From NCBI GenBank assembly GCA_021779835.1, contig JAJXZX010000005.1:92645-156644 (forward strand): a DNA stretch of 64,000 bases. The letters are read 5' to 3'. This document shows, one piece after another, positions 1-8,898 of the stretch (positions are counted from its first letter, which is position 1; every line of letters starts with the position of its first letter). The translations under genes were made by a program, and so were the position numbers. Below the pieces are notes generated by a model. It saw only the letters and a program-made list of their open reading frames with translations. It was not told the DNA's origin and did not search any database. The DNA is from Pseudomonadota bacterium (GTDB lineage Bacteria; Pseudomonadota; Alphaproteobacteria; Rhodobacterales; Rhodobacteraceae).

Positions 1-1340
1 TCGATAAAGCCAAACGCTTCATCCGCGTCGATGCAGCGCGTCACCAGCACAATCGCCACGCCGATCATCGACAGGATCACGATGGGCGCCACGTTAAGCG
101 CCGACAACCCGACAATCGCCACCAGCACCGCGATCACAATCGGCGCGTGACGTCGCCGATAGGCCCGGTCCGAGGGGTGACCGATGTCCACCAACTCCAT
201 CTCTGCCGCGAGGCGCTGAATATCGGCCATCGCGCCTTCCAGCAGCAAGGTATCACCCACCCGCACCACCAGATCGTCCAACTGCCGCCCGATGTTCTGG
301 TTGCGCCGATGCGCCGCCAGAACATAAACCCCATAACGCCGCCGCAGACGCATGGAGCCAAGCGAGCGCCCGATCATCAGGCATCCCGGCGAGATCAACA
401 CCTCCACCGTCGCGGTCTGCACCGAGGACAGCTTGTCCACCAGCCGCACCTCTTTGCTCGACTGCATCCCCAGCAGCTCGGACATCGGCGTGCGCAAAAC
501 CACACGGTCGCCCGCTTCCAACGCCACTGACGCCAGATCGCGGCGCAGCGACGCGTCTCCCCGCAAAACATCCACCACCCGCACCGACTCGCGCATGAAG
601 ATATCGACCTCGTCCACCTTCTTGCCAATCAGCCCGGAGTCTTCCGGCACCGCGACCTCGGTGAAGAACTTCATCTTCGACTTGTCGCTTAGCAGCGCCG
701 ACATCGACTGCCGATCCGGCAACAGCCGCGCGAACAGTCCGAGGTAAATCATCCCCACCGCCGCATAGACAATGCCTAGCGGCGTGATCTCGAAAATCGA
801 GAACGCAGGCATCCCCGCCTGCTTTACGACGCCGTCCACCAACAGGTTGGTCGAGGTGCCCAGCAAGGTGACCGTGCCGCCAAAGATCGTCATGAAACTC
901 AACGGAATCATGACCTTGGACGGCGAAATCCCCAGTTGCTTGGCAAGCTGCATAAAGACCGGGATCATCACCACCACGATGGGTGTGTTGTTCACAAAGG
1001 CCGACAACCCCACCACCGCCAGCGACAGCGCGATCAGCGTCAGCGCCGGACGCGCCTCGACATTGCGGGTCGCCGCCTGCGTGATCCAGTCCAGCGCGCC
1101 GGTGCGCACCAAGGCCCCCACGATGATGAACAGCGCCGCAATCGTCCACGGCGCGTCGTTGGACAGCACCGTCAGCGCACCCGAGGTCGGCAGAATGCCA
1201 AGCACGACCATCACCATGGCACCGCTGATCGCCACCACCTCGACGGGGTAAACCTCGCGCACGAACATCACCAACATCGTGCCGATGATGACAAGCGCTG
1301 AAATCGCTTGCGTCGTTGCCGACAACTCAATCCCGAACAT
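1..1340 (-). CDS. SLC13-type permease with TrkA-C domains (3' end outside window)
   Basis: Reading back from an ATG at 1340, the frame stays open to the window edge, so the C-terminus is missing. The visible 446 residues start with hydrophobic membrane helices. A motif with VNNTP followed by GGTVTLLGTSTNL is typical of the divalent-anion/Na+ symporter (SLC13, CitMHS/ArsB-like) fold. Two soluble segments follow (about residues 215-300 and 305-390) with the GLIGKKVDEVD and GDRVVL patterns of RCK_C (TrkA-C) domains. A further hydrophobic stretch begins before the edge. The family moves dicarboxylates, sulfate or related anions with a cation across the inner membrane; the substrate cannot be told from sequence. 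The TrkA-C pair suggests ligand gating. Confidence 0.85.
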   Translation of the reverse strand, partial: MFGIELSATTQAISALVIIGTMLVMFVREVYPVEVVAISGAMVMVVLGILPTSGALTVLSNDAPWTIAALFIIVGALVRTGALDWITQAATRNVEARPALTLIALSLAVVGLSAFVNNTPIVVVMIPVFMQLAKQLGISPSKVMIPLSFMTIFGGTVTLLGTSTNLLVDGVVKQAGMPAFSIFEITPLGIVYAAVGMIYLGLFARLLPDRQSMSALLSDKSKMKFFTEVAVPEDSGLIGKKVDEVDIFMRESVRVVDVLRGDASLRRDLASVALEAGDRVVLRTPMSELLGMQSSKEVRLVDKLSSVQTATVEVLISPGCLMIGRSLGSMRLRRRYGVYVLAAHRRNQNIGRQLDDLVVRVGDTLLLEGAMADIQRLAAEMELVDIGHPSDRAYRRRHAPIVIAVLVAIVGLSALNVAPIVILSMIGVAIVLVTRCIDADEAFGFI

Positions 1341-1424
1341 CGCCGCTCCTAGACCCGACCCTGCGATGTTTCACAGATCGGCCATGGTTCGCAAGCCTTC
1401 TGCTGCACTGCGGCGCGCGAAGTC

Positions 1425-2237
1425 CTACGGCGCGGAAGGCTGCAGCCGCCCACCAACCCGGATCATCGAGACCTTCTTGGCCAAGCCGGTGCGGTCATCG
1501 GTCTCGACATAAACTCCCGACAGCGTTGCCTCGCCATTCGCAGGCTCGAACCGCGTCTTGGGCATCCCGGTGATAAACCGGCGCATCGGCTCGGCTTTTT
1601 CCATCCCGATCACAGAGTTGTAATCGCCGCACATCCCGGCATCGGTCAGGTAGGCCGTGCCGCCCGGCAAAACCTGCGCGTCGCCGGTCGGCACATGGGT
1701 GTGCGTGCCCACCACAAGGCTCGCGCGCCCGTCGCACCAATGGCCCATCGCCATCTTCTCGCTGGTCGCCTCGCAGTGCATGTCTACCACTATGGCCTGC
1801 GCCAGCCCACCCAAGGGATGCGATTTCAGCACGGTTTCCACCGCCGAGAACGGGTCGTCGAACGGGCGTTTCATGAATACCTGCCCCAGCGCCTGCGTCA
1901 CCAGAACCTTGCGCCCGCCGGTCGCGTTGAACAGCTTGGCGCCACGCCCCGGCGCGCCCTTGGCATAGTTCAGCGGCCGCAGGATGCGCGCCTCGGTCTC
2001 AATAAACTGAAGCATGTCTTTCTGGTCAAAGGCATGGTCGCCCAACGTCACGCAATCCGCGCCCGCCGCCAGAATGCCCTTGGCATGTTCCGGCGTCAGC
2101 CCCATGCCGGACGAGGCGTTCTCGCCATTGACAACGACAAAATCGAGCCCCCACGCAGTCCGCAGACCGGGAAGCCGCTCGGTGATTGCAGCGCGCCCCG
2201 CGCGGCCCATCACATCGCCTAGAAACAGGATTTTCAT
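1425..2237 (-). CDS. YmdB-type metallophosphoesterase (TIGR00282 family)
   Basis: A 270-residue protein starting at MKILFLGDVMGRAGR; the frame is open further upstream, but this ATG gives the normal family N-terminus and length (about 260-270). The metal-binding motifs of the family are visible: GDVMGRAGR near the start, VVNGENAS, GDHAFDQ, DMHCEATSEK and VVGTHTHVPT. YmdB of Bacillus subtilis is a 2',3'-cyclic-nucleotide phosphodiesterase affecting biofilm and sporulation genes; the role in alphaproteobacteria is not established. It lies 70 bases downstream of the 5-formyl-THF cyclo-ligase gene on the same strand, so it may be the last gene of an mgtE-cyclo-ligase-YmdB transcript. Confidence 0.88.
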   Translation of the reverse strand: MKILFLGDVMGRAGRAAITERLPGLRTAWGLDFVVVNGENASSGMGLTPEHAKGILAAGADCVTLGDHAFDQKDMLQFIETEARILRPLNYAKGAPGRGAKLFNATGGRKVLVTQALGQVFMKRPFDDPFSAVETVLKSHPLGGLAQAIVVDMHCEATSEKMAMGHWCDGRASLVVGTHTHVPTGDAQVLPGGTAYLTDAGMCGDYNSVIGMEKAEPMRRFITGMPKTRFEPANGEATLSGVYVETDDRTGLAKKVSMIRVGGRLQPSAP

Positions 2238-2307
2238 GGGAGATGGAAGTATGCGGCCTGACGCCGAAGGGCAAGGGTTTTGCGCAAGGCCAAACCGGCG
2301 CGTCCCG

Positions 2308-2865
2308 TCAGCCACAAACCGTGCGCGGACCGCTTTCCGTCACGATCATATTCAACGGCTGGTCGGTCGCTTCCACCGGCACCTGTGGCACTTCCTGCGC
2401 CGCAAAGGCAAAGCCGATCGCCAGCCGGGGCCGCGCGGCGCGCAAGCCTTCCAGCGTGCGGTCATAAAACCCGCCGCCATAGCCCAGCCGATAGCCCTGC
2501 GCGTCAAACGCCAGCAGCGGCACGATCAACACGTCGGGTTCCAGCCAGTCGCCCTCCGCCGGGATCAGCGCGCCGAACTCGCCGGGGATCATCCGCACCT
2601 CCGGCGTCCAGCGCCGAAAGCGCAGCGCCTGCCCGGGCCCTACGATCACCGGCACGCAAACCGGCCCGTCGTGCGCCGCCATCGCGGGCAACGGGTCAAT
2701 CTCGGTCCGCATCGGCATGTAACCCGCCAGAACCCGGCCCACATGAGCCGCCAAAACGTCGCCCAAATGCGCTGCCGCCGCGCCCTGCCCTGCGGCAAAC
2801 GCCACCTTGCGCTGCACAAAAGCCGCCTTGCGCGCCTCGGCTTTGATCGCAACCAGATCGCTCAT
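2308..2865 (-). CDS. 5-formyltetrahydrofolate cyclo-ligase
   Basis: A 185-residue cytoplasmic enzyme of the normal length for 5-formyl-THF cyclo-ligase, which converts 5-formyl-THF to 5,10-methenyl-THF using ATP. The family signature YGGGFYDRTL, which forms the ATP/Mg site, is present about two thirds along, preceded by DVLIVPLLAFD. An N-terminal lysine/arginine-rich helix (KAEARKAAFVQRK) replaces the usual KxxLR start. Its ATG overlaps the stop codon of mgtE by four bases, so the two are translationally coupled. In many proteobacteria this gene follows 6S RNA and zapA; here it follows mgtE instead. Confidence 0.9.
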   Translation of the reverse strand: MSDLVAIKAEARKAAFVQRKVAFAAGQGAAAAHLGDVLAAHVGRVLAGYMPMRTEIDPLPAMAAHDGPVCVPVIVGPGQALRFRRWTPEVRMIPGEFGALIPAEGDWLEPDVLIVPLLAFDAQGYRLGYGGGFYDRTLEGLRAARPRLAIGFAFAAQEVPQVPVEATDQPLNMIVTESGPRTVCG

Positions 2866-4244
2866 AGCAAGATCACCTCAGCCAAGCTCAGGAAGGCGAA
2901 GAACCCCACCACATCCGTCACCGTCGTCACGAAAGCACCCGAGGCCAGCGCGGGGTCAAACCCCATCTTCTCCAACCCCAGCGGGATCAACAGCCCTGCC
3001 ACCGCCGCCGCGAACATGTTGATAATCATCGCCATTCCGATTACTACCCCCATCATCGGCTGGCCGAACCAGAAATAGCTTATCACCCCGATCATCACCG
3101 CGAATGCCAACCCATTTGCCACCCCCTGCGCAATCTCGCGCCAGATCACGCGCCACACGTTCGACTGGGTCAGGTTTTTCGTCGCCAGCGCGCGCACCGC
3201 CACCGCCAGCCCTTGCGTCGCCGCATTGCCCCCTTGCGAGGCAACGATTGGCATCAGCACCGCCACCGCCACGATCTTCTCAATCGTTCCCTCGAACAGC
3301 GAGATCACGCCAGAGGCGAGGATCGCCGTCAAAAGGTTCACGAACAGCCAGGGAAAGCGCTGCTTGGCCGTCTCGATCCAACTATCCGACAGCGAGCCCT
3401 CGCCCACACCAGCCAGACGCAGGATGTCTTCCTCGTGTTCCTCGTCCAACACGTTCATCGCGTCGTCGATGGTGATGACCCCGACCAAGCGATCCGAGCC
3501 ATCCACCACCGGGGCAGAGATCAGGTGATACTGGTTGAACAGGTAAGCGACCTCGCTTTCCTGTTCAGTGGCGCGGATGGTGCGGAACATCTCTTCGGCG
3601 ATGTCGCGCATCCTGGTTTCGCTCTTGGCCGACAGAATGCGCCCCAGCGTGACATTGCCTACCGGGTGCATGCGCGGATCGACCAGGATCACATGATAGA
3701 ACTGATCGGGCAAAACCTCGGCGCTGCGCAGGTAATCGATCGCCTCGCCCACGGTCCAATGTTCCGGCGCGGCGACGGTTTCGCGCTGCATAAGCCGACC
3801 GGCGGAATTTTCCGGGTAGGACATCGCCTGCTCGACCGCGACACGGTCGGCAATCTCCAGCGCGCCAAGGATGATTTCCTGCTGCGGCTCTTCGAGGTCT
3901 TCCAGAATGTCAACAACGTCGTCGGTATCCAGCTCGCGCACAGCGTCGGTCAACACCTTGCGCGGCAGGTTCTCGATCACCTCTTCGCGGATCGACTCGT
4001 CAATCTCCGACAGGATCTCGCCGTCGATTTCGCCCGACCACAGATGCAGCAAATCGCGCCGCTGTGCGCTGCTGATCTGTTCCAGCAAGTCGGCGATATC
4101 GGCCGCGGGCAGTGGCTCCATCAACTCGCTCACCCGCGCGGAATCGCCCGCCTCCACCGCGTCGCGGATCGCCTCGACCCGGCGCGAGTCGAGCCCGTGC
4201 AGGTCTTCCGCCTGCCCTTCCGCGATGTCGATATTGTCCGCCAC
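2862..4244 (-). CDS. mgtE: Magnesium transporter MgtE
   Basis: A 460-residue protein with the three-part MgtE layout: an N-terminal acidic helical domain (about 1-140), a CBS-domain pair (about 145-265, including VGVITIDDAMNVLDEEHEEDIL), and five membrane helices (about 295-460). The family signature VASQGGNAATQGLAV at the start of the pore domain is intact. MgtE is a gated Mg2+ channel of the inner membrane, and the acidic N and CBS domains close the pore when cytosolic Mg2+ is high. It heads the minus-strand run and overlaps the next gene by four bases. The 124 bases between it and the divergent guanine deaminase gene must hold both promoters. Confidence 0.95.
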   Translation of the reverse strand: MADNIDIAEGQAEDLHGLDSRRVEAIRDAVEAGDSARVSELMEPLPAADIADLLEQISSAQRRDLLHLWSGEIDGEILSEIDESIREEVIENLPRKVLTDAVRELDTDDVVDILEDLEEPQQEIILGALEIADRVAVEQAMSYPENSAGRLMQRETVAAPEHWTVGEAIDYLRSAEVLPDQFYHVILVDPRMHPVGNVTLGRILSAKSETRMRDIAEEMFRTIRATEQESEVAYLFNQYHLISAPVVDGSDRLVGVITIDDAMNVLDEEHEEDILRLAGVGEGSLSDSWIETAKQRFPWLFVNLLTAILASGVISLFEGTIEKIVAVAVLMPIVASQGGNAATQGLAVAVRALATKNLTQSNVWRVIWREIAQGVANGLAFAVMIGVISYFWFGQPMMGVVIGMAMIINMFAAAVAGLLIPLGLEKMGFDPALASGAFVTTVTDVVGFFAFLSLAEVILL

Positions 4245-4368
4245 TGCGCCCCCGCCTTGATTACCGCGACCCTACCGGAAGGTGTTTCAAAGAAACAGGG
4301 GCAGCGGGCAAATTTACCTTTTTAGCAATTCGCTTTAGTCTGACGTCGCAACAGGATGGAACAGGCGC

Positions 4369-5655
4369 ATGACGGACCTACTTCTTGGCCAGACGCTGGC
4401 CTTCACCGCCGACCCTTTCACCGACGGCCCCGCTGCCGCGCAGCACGAAAGCCACGGCGCTGTGCTGATCGAGGGCGGTCACATCAAGGCCATCGGCCCC
4501 GCAGACACCTTGCGCGCCGCCCACCCGCAGGCCCGCGTCACCGACTACGGGCGCGCGCTGATCTCGGCCGGGTTCATCGACGCCCACGTCCACTTCCCGC
4601 AGACCGCGATCATCGCCAGCTGGGGCAAACGACTGATCGACTGGCTTAATACCTACACCTTCCCCGAGGAAATGCGCTTTGCCGATCCCGCCTATGCCTC
4701 CGAAATCGCCGCGCGCTATTTCGAGCTGACGCTGGCGAACGGCACCACCACCGCCTGCTCTTACGCCACCATTCACCCCGCCTCGGTCGATGCCTATTTT
4801 ACCCAGGCGCAAAGGCGCGGTATGCGCGCGCTGACCGGCAAGACCTGCATGGACCGCAACGCGCCCGACGGCCTGCGCGATACCGCGCAATCAGCCTATG
4901 ACGACTCCAAGCGGCTGCTGGAAAAGTGGCACGGGGTGGATCGGCTTTCCTACGTCATCACGCCGCGCTTTTCACCGACTTCGACGCCCGAGCAACTCTC
5001 CGCGCTCGGCGCCCTCTGGGCCGAACACCCCGAGTGTCTGATGCAAACCCACCTGTCGGAGCAACTCGACGAGATCGCCTGGGTCAAATCGCTGTATCCC
5101 ACCGCGCGCGACTACCTCGACACCTACGAGCAGCACGGTCTGCTGGGCAAAGGCGGGCTTTACGGCCACGCCATCCACCTTGAGCCGCGCGAGATTGACC
5201 GACTGCACGAGGTTGACGCCTCGCTGATCCACTGCCCGACCTCCAACACCTTCATCGGCTCCGGCCTTTTCGACCTCGCCCGCCTCAAGGCCGCAGGCCA
5301 CCGCATCGGCCTTGCCACCGACACCGGCGGCGGCTCGTCCTTTTCCATGCTGCGCACGATGGCCGCGGCCTATGAGGTCAGCCAACTGCGCGGCACCGCA
5401 CTCCACCCCGCGCAACTCTGGTGGCTCGCCACCCAAGGCGCCGCCCGTGCGCTGCATCTTGATGCGAAAATCGGCAACCTCGCCGTAGGGATGGAGGCTG
5501 ACCTCACCATCCTAGACCTCGCCTCAACCCCCGCCATTGCCCAAGCCAGCGCCCGCGCCGAAACGCTATGGGAGGCGATATTCCCCACCATCATGATGGG
5601 CGACGACCGCGCCACCCGTGCCGTCTGGGTGGGCGGCAAACCCGCGCGCGCCTGA
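4369..5655 (+). CDS. guaD: Guanine deaminase
   Basis: A 428-residue amidohydrolase converting guanine to xanthine and ammonia. The guanine-deaminase-specific metal motif is seen as DAHVHFPQTAIIASWG (about residues 70-85), followed by NGTTTACSYATIH, TCMDRNAPD, QTHLSEQLDE (metal His), GHAIHLEPRE and ATDTGGGSSFSML (metal Asp). Length and motif order match the family well. It diverges from mgtE. Downstream on the same strand lies a DUF2161 gene and, convergent to that, a second purine-type deaminase, making a local purine-base catabolism cluster. Confidence 0.95.
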   Translation: MTDLLLGQTLAFTADPFTDGPAAAQHESHGAVLIEGGHIKAIGPADTLRAAHPQARVTDYGRALISAGFIDAHVHFPQTAIIASWGKRLIDWLNTYTFPEEMRFADPAYASEIAARYFELTLANGTTTACSYATIHPASVDAYFTQAQRRGMRALTGKTCMDRNAPDGLRDTAQSAYDDSKRLLEKWHGVDRLSYVITPRFSPTSTPEQLSALGALWAEHPECLMQTHLSEQLDEIAWVKSLYPTARDYLDTYEQHGLLGKGGLYGHAIHLEPREIDRLHEVDASLIHCPTSNTFIGSGLFDLARLKAAGHRIGLATDTGGGSSFSMLRTMAAAYEVSQLRGTALHPAQLWWLATQGAARALHLDAKIGNLAVGMEADLTILDLASTPAIAQASARAETLWEAIFPTIMMGDDRATRAVWVGGKPARA

Positions 5656-5695
5656 TCCATCGTGGCGAAGCGAGGGGCTTTCCACCCCTCGCGCT

Positions 5696-5762
5696 CCCCC
5701 GAGGATATTTGGACCAAAGCAAGCCCATTTGCTTTGGCCGAAATATCCCCGCCGGAGGCTCC
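5696..5762. repeat. Dispersed intergenic repeat, two copies in inverted orientation
   Basis: A minus-oriented partial copy (5696-5722) and a plus-oriented fuller copy (5728-5762) of the window's dispersed repeat face each other and could form a long hairpin after the guanine deaminase gene. The core reads GCTTTGGTCCAAATATCC in the minus copy and GCTTTGGCCGAAATATCC in the plus copy, which continues into CGCCGGAGGCTCC. Related copies occur near 7975, 46861 and 56535. Possibly a transcript-end structure. Confidence 0.8.
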
Positions 5763-5822
5763 TTCCTTGACACCGGGCGCGCGCTGTCGGACCAATGCGC
5801 TTTCCGGCAAAGGCCCCGCGCG

Positions 5823-6497
5823 ATGAAAGAATCCGATCTCTACGCCCCCCTGAAAGCGCATCTTGAGGCACAAGGCTACGAGGTCAAAGCCGAGATCGGG
5901 GCCTGTGACCTGATGGCCCGGCGCGGCGACGAGCCGCCCGTTGTGATCGAGATGAAGCTGACCTTTTCGCTCGCCCTCGTCATGCAGGGCGTCGCGCGTC
6001 AGGCCCTGTTCGACCACGTCTATCTCGCCGTCCCGGTCTCGTCCGATCGCGGCTGGAAACTGCGCTACAGGGACATCATCCGCCTGTGCCGCCGCCTTGG
6101 CCTTGGCCTGATCGCGATCGGCCCCGGCGCGGCGGCGAAAATCGAAACCCACCTTGATCCCGGCCCCTATGCGCCGCGCCGCAACACCGCGAAAGCCGGC
6201 CGCCTGTTGCGAGAGTTCGAGCGGCGCGAGGGTGATCACAATCTTGGCGGCAGCACCGGCGTCAAGCGCATCACCGCCTACCGGCAAGACGCCCTGCGCA
6301 TCGCATATCACTTGGCCGAGGGCGGCCCCAGCCGCCCCGCCCTGATTGCCCGCGACACCGGGGTCGCGCGCGCAGCGACCCTGCTGCGCGCCGATCACTA
6401 CGGCTGGTTCGAGCGTATAGCGCCCGCGACCTACGCGCTTACCGCCAAGGGATTGGCCGAATTCGGCGCCTTTCCGGCACCAAACCCTACACCATAA
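5823..6497 (+). CDS. DUF2161 protein, putative PD-(D/E)XK-type nuclease/phosphodiesterase
   Basis: A 224-residue protein starting at MKESDLYAPLKAHLEAQG; the upstream extension of the frame runs back through the repeat and into guaD and is rejected. The N-terminal half shows an alpha helix, then CDLM, then VVIEMKL, giving the Asp...Glu-x-Lys spacing of PD-(D/E)XK folds. Next comes a segment rich in Arg (YRDIIRLCRRLG) and a C-terminal region (about 145-220) resembling a winged helix (RPALIARDTGVARAATLLRADHYGWF). The family is named by sequence only; the biochemical activity and substrate are unknown. Its tail overlaps the tail of the convergent 8-oxoguanine-deaminase-like gene by 11 bases. Confidence 0.8.
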   Translation: MKESDLYAPLKAHLEAQGYEVKAEIGACDLMARRGDEPPVVIEMKLTFSLALVMQGVARQALFDHVYLAVPVSSDRGWKLRYRDIIRLCRRLGLGLIAIGPGAAAKIETHLDPGPYAPRRNTAKAGRLLREFERREGDHNLGGSTGVKRITAYRQDALRIAYHLAEGGPSRPALIARDTGVARAATLLRADHYGWFERIAPATYALTAKGLAEFGAFPAPNPTP

Positions 6498-7821
6498 GCC
6501 GCCGCGCCAGCTGGTTCTGCCGCTCTACCACCCGTGGCAGATCGATCGTCACCACCTGACCCGAGGCGACCACGCGGCGCCCCTCGACAAACAGATCGCG
6601 CACGCGCGTCGGCCCCGCCAGCAGCAGCGCCACTGGGTCCCACGACCCAGCGCTTTCCACACCCGACACGTCCCACACCGCGATATCCGCGCGCTTGCCA
6701 ACCTCTAACGATCCGCAATCGTCGCGCCCCAACACGCGGGCGCCGCCCAGCGTCGCAATCTCCAGCGCCTCGCGCGCCGACATCGCATCGGCACCATTGG
6801 CGACCCGCTGCAACAGCATCGCCTGCCGCGCTTCGGCCACCAGATTGCCCGCGTCATTCGAGGCGGAGCCGTCCACGCCAAGGCCCACCTTGACGCCCCG
6901 ATCCCGCATCGCCCGCACCGGCGCGATCCCCGAGCCTAACCGACAGTTGGAACACGGGCAATGTGCTACCCCGGTGCCCGAGCGGGCGAACAGGTCCATC
7001 TCGCCCGCGTCCAGCTTCACGCAATGCGCGTGCCAGACGTCATCGCCGGTCCAGCCCAGATCCTCGGCATATTGCCCCGGACGACAGCCGAACTTTTCCA
7101 GCGAATAGGCGATATCCTCGTCATTCTCCGCCAGATGGGTGTGCAGCATCACCCCCTTGTCGCGCGCCAGCACCGCCGCATCGCGCATCAGATCGCGGCT
7201 GACCGAGAACGGCGAACAGGGCGCAAGCCCCACCCGCACCATCGCCCCCGGCCGCGCATCGTGAAAGCGGTCCACCACCCGGATGCAATCCTCAAGGATC
7301 GCCGCCTCGCGCTCGACCAGACTGTCAGGCGGCAACCCGCCCGCGCTTTCACCAATCGACATCGCGCCGCGCGTCGGATGAAACCGCAGACCGATCTCGC
7401 CCGCCGCCTCGATCGTATCATCCAGCCGCGCACCGTTCGGGAACAGGTAAAGGTGATCCGAGGTCAGCGTGCAGCCCGACAACGCCAGCTCTGCCAACCC
7501 GACCAAGGCCGAGACCCGCATCTCCTCCGGCCCGAACTTCGCCCAGATCGGGTAAAGCGTCTGAAGCCAGCCGAACAGCAACGCATCCTGCCCGCCCGGC
7601 ACCGCCCGCGTCAGCGTCTGGTAAAGGTGGTGATGCGTGTTCACCAAGCCCGGCGTCACCACGCAACCGCGCGCTGACACCACCGTGCCCGTGGTCCGCA
7701 ACCCCACACCCACGCCCGCGATCACCCCGTCGCGGATCAACACGTCGCCGCCCGCAACCTCGGCGCGCGCACCATTCATCGTCACCACCGAAGTGGCGCC
7801 CTGCAATAGAATTTCCGTCAT
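6487..7821 (-). CDS. 8-oxoguanine deaminase-like amidohydrolase (ATZ/TRZ family)
   Basis: A 444-residue amidohydrolase of the ATZ/TRZ-like group. The ATG at 7821 was chosen over an in-frame GTG 12 bases upstream because GGAG lies about eight bases ahead of it. Metal-site motifs in order: GLVNTHHHLYQTLTRA, LHTHLAENDED, WHAHCVKLD and GLGVDGSASND. The QDALLFGWLQTLYPIW stretch after the HHH motif resembles characterised Pseudomonas 8-oxoguanine deaminase more than hydroxyatrazine hydrolases, but this is by eye. If correct, it would convert 8-oxoguanine from damaged DNA or nucleotides to uric acid. Guanine deaminase and DUF2161 next door fit a purine-salvage setting. Confidence 0.8.
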   Translation of the reverse strand: MTEILLQGATSVVTMNGARAEVAGGDVLIRDGVIAGVGVGLRTTGTVVSARGCVVTPGLVNTHHHLYQTLTRAVPGGQDALLFGWLQTLYPIWAKFGPEEMRVSALVGLAELALSGCTLTSDHLYLFPNGARLDDTIEAAGEIGLRFHPTRGAMSIGESAGGLPPDSLVEREAAILEDCIRVVDRFHDARPGAMVRVGLAPCSPFSVSRDLMRDAAVLARDKGVMLHTHLAENDEDIAYSLEKFGCRPGQYAEDLGWTGDDVWHAHCVKLDAGEMDLFARSGTGVAHCPCSNCRLGSGIAPVRAMRDRGVKVGLGVDGSASNDAGNLVAEARQAMLLQRVANGADAMSAREALEIATLGGARVLGRDDCGSLEVGKRADIAVWDVSGVESAGSWDPVALLLAGPTRVRDLFVEGRRVVASGQVVTIDLPRVVERQNQLARRLMV

Positions 7822-7974
7822 TCCCGTCTCCACACAGATCGGCCCAAGCCCCCTTCGGCCTGTGTGTTCATCGGTCGACAGAAAGGGGCGTCAAGGACTC
7901 GACCGCCACCAATTTAGCAAACCCGCGCCCCGCCTGACAAGGCAAAGCACAGCCGATAAGCTGCCCACCCCCAA

Positions 7975-8010
7975 ATTGCTTTGGTCCAAATATCCCCGCC
8001 GGAGGCTCCC
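7975..8010 (+). repeat. Dispersed intergenic repeat, copy B
   Basis: ATTGCTTTGGTCCAAATATC followed by CCCGCCGGAGGCTCCC, nearly identical to the copy at 46861-46895. It lies between the end of hisN (8015) and the start of the upstream deaminase gene (7821). The rest of the 193-base gap shows nothing recognisable. Confidence 0.85.
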
Positions 8011-8014
8011 GCCC

Positions 8015-8815
8015 TCACCCAGCCAGGACCGCCATCGCCGCCGCATGTATCTCGGAATTGGCCGCCGCCAGCACGCGCCCACCCTGATGCGCGGATCGCC
8101 CCTGCCAGTCGGTCACGATACCGCCCGCCGCCTCGATCACCGCAATCGGGGCTTGCACATCGTAGGGTTGCAAGCCAGCCTCGACCACCAGATCAATCTG
8201 CCCCGCCGCGATCAGCGCATAGGCATAGCAATCCATGCCATAGCGCGTCAGCCGCACCTGCGACGAAAGCCTGCGAAACGCAGCACCTTCTTCCGCGCTG
8301 CCAACCTCGGGAAATGTGGTAAACAAGATCGCCTGATCCAACCCGCGCGGCGCACGGCACCGCAAGGGGCGCTGCCCCATCGGCCCCTTGACCCATGCCT
8401 GACCAAAGCCGCCCATAAACCGCTCGCCGATATAGGGCTGGTCGATCAGGCCCATGATCGGCCCCGTCGCATCCGCGACAGAGATCAGCACCCCCCAAGT
8501 CGGCGTGCCGCTCAGATACCCGCGCGTGCCATCGATCGGGTCGAGCACCCATGTCAGACCAGACGAGCCTTCGCTCCGCCCCATCTCTTCGCCCAGGATG
8601 CCGTCCTGAGGACGTCGCCGTGCGAGAACTTCGCGCATCCGCGCCTCGGACTCGCGGTCTGCCACCGTCACCGGGTCAAACCGGTCGGCCTCTTTGGTAT
8701 CGGCCGACAATCCCTCGGCACGAAAATGCGCGAGTGTTGCCACCCGCGCTACTTCGGCCAGTTCTTCGGCCACATCCACCAGCGCCGCGCGCTCTGCTTC
8801 GCTTAAGTCCGACAT
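8015..8815 (-). CDS. hisN: Histidinol-phosphatase, inositol-monophosphatase type
   Basis: A 266-residue member of the inositol monophosphatase family. The metal and phosphate motifs are GILGEEMG, then WVLDPIDGTRGYLSG (the histidinol-phosphatase variant has GTRGY where SuhB has GTTNF), and DVQAPIAVIEAAGG near the C-terminus. In actinobacteria and alphaproteobacteria this HisN type removes phosphate from L-histidinol phosphate, the eighth step of histidine synthesis. No other his genes are adjacent, so the name rests on motif type. A SuhB-like paralogue lies at 62909-63697. Confidence 0.87.
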   Translation of the reverse strand: MSDLSEAERAALVDVAEELAEVARVATLAHFRAEGLSADTKEADRFDPVTVADRESEARMREVLARRRPQDGILGEEMGRSEGSSGLTWVLDPIDGTRGYLSGTPTWGVLISVADATGPIMGLIDQPYIGERFMGGFGQAWVKGPMGQRPLRCRAPRGLDQAILFTTFPEVGSAEEGAAFRRLSSQVRLTRYGMDCYAYALIAAGQIDLVVEAGLQPYDVQAPIAVIEAAGGIVTDWQGRSAHQGGRVLAAANSEIHAAAMAVLAG

Positions 8816-8898
8816 CGCCGCCCCCTGCCAACTGCCGTCCCGCGGTAGCGGGGCGGGCGCAGGGGGTCAAGTCCGCACAAGGTGCTGCCGCAGCCGCT

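Noticed and set aside
5370..6398. A 342-codon minus-strand frame over guaD and DUF2161
   Set aside because: It spans the inverted repeat and the antisense of two recognised genes, and no family motif is present.
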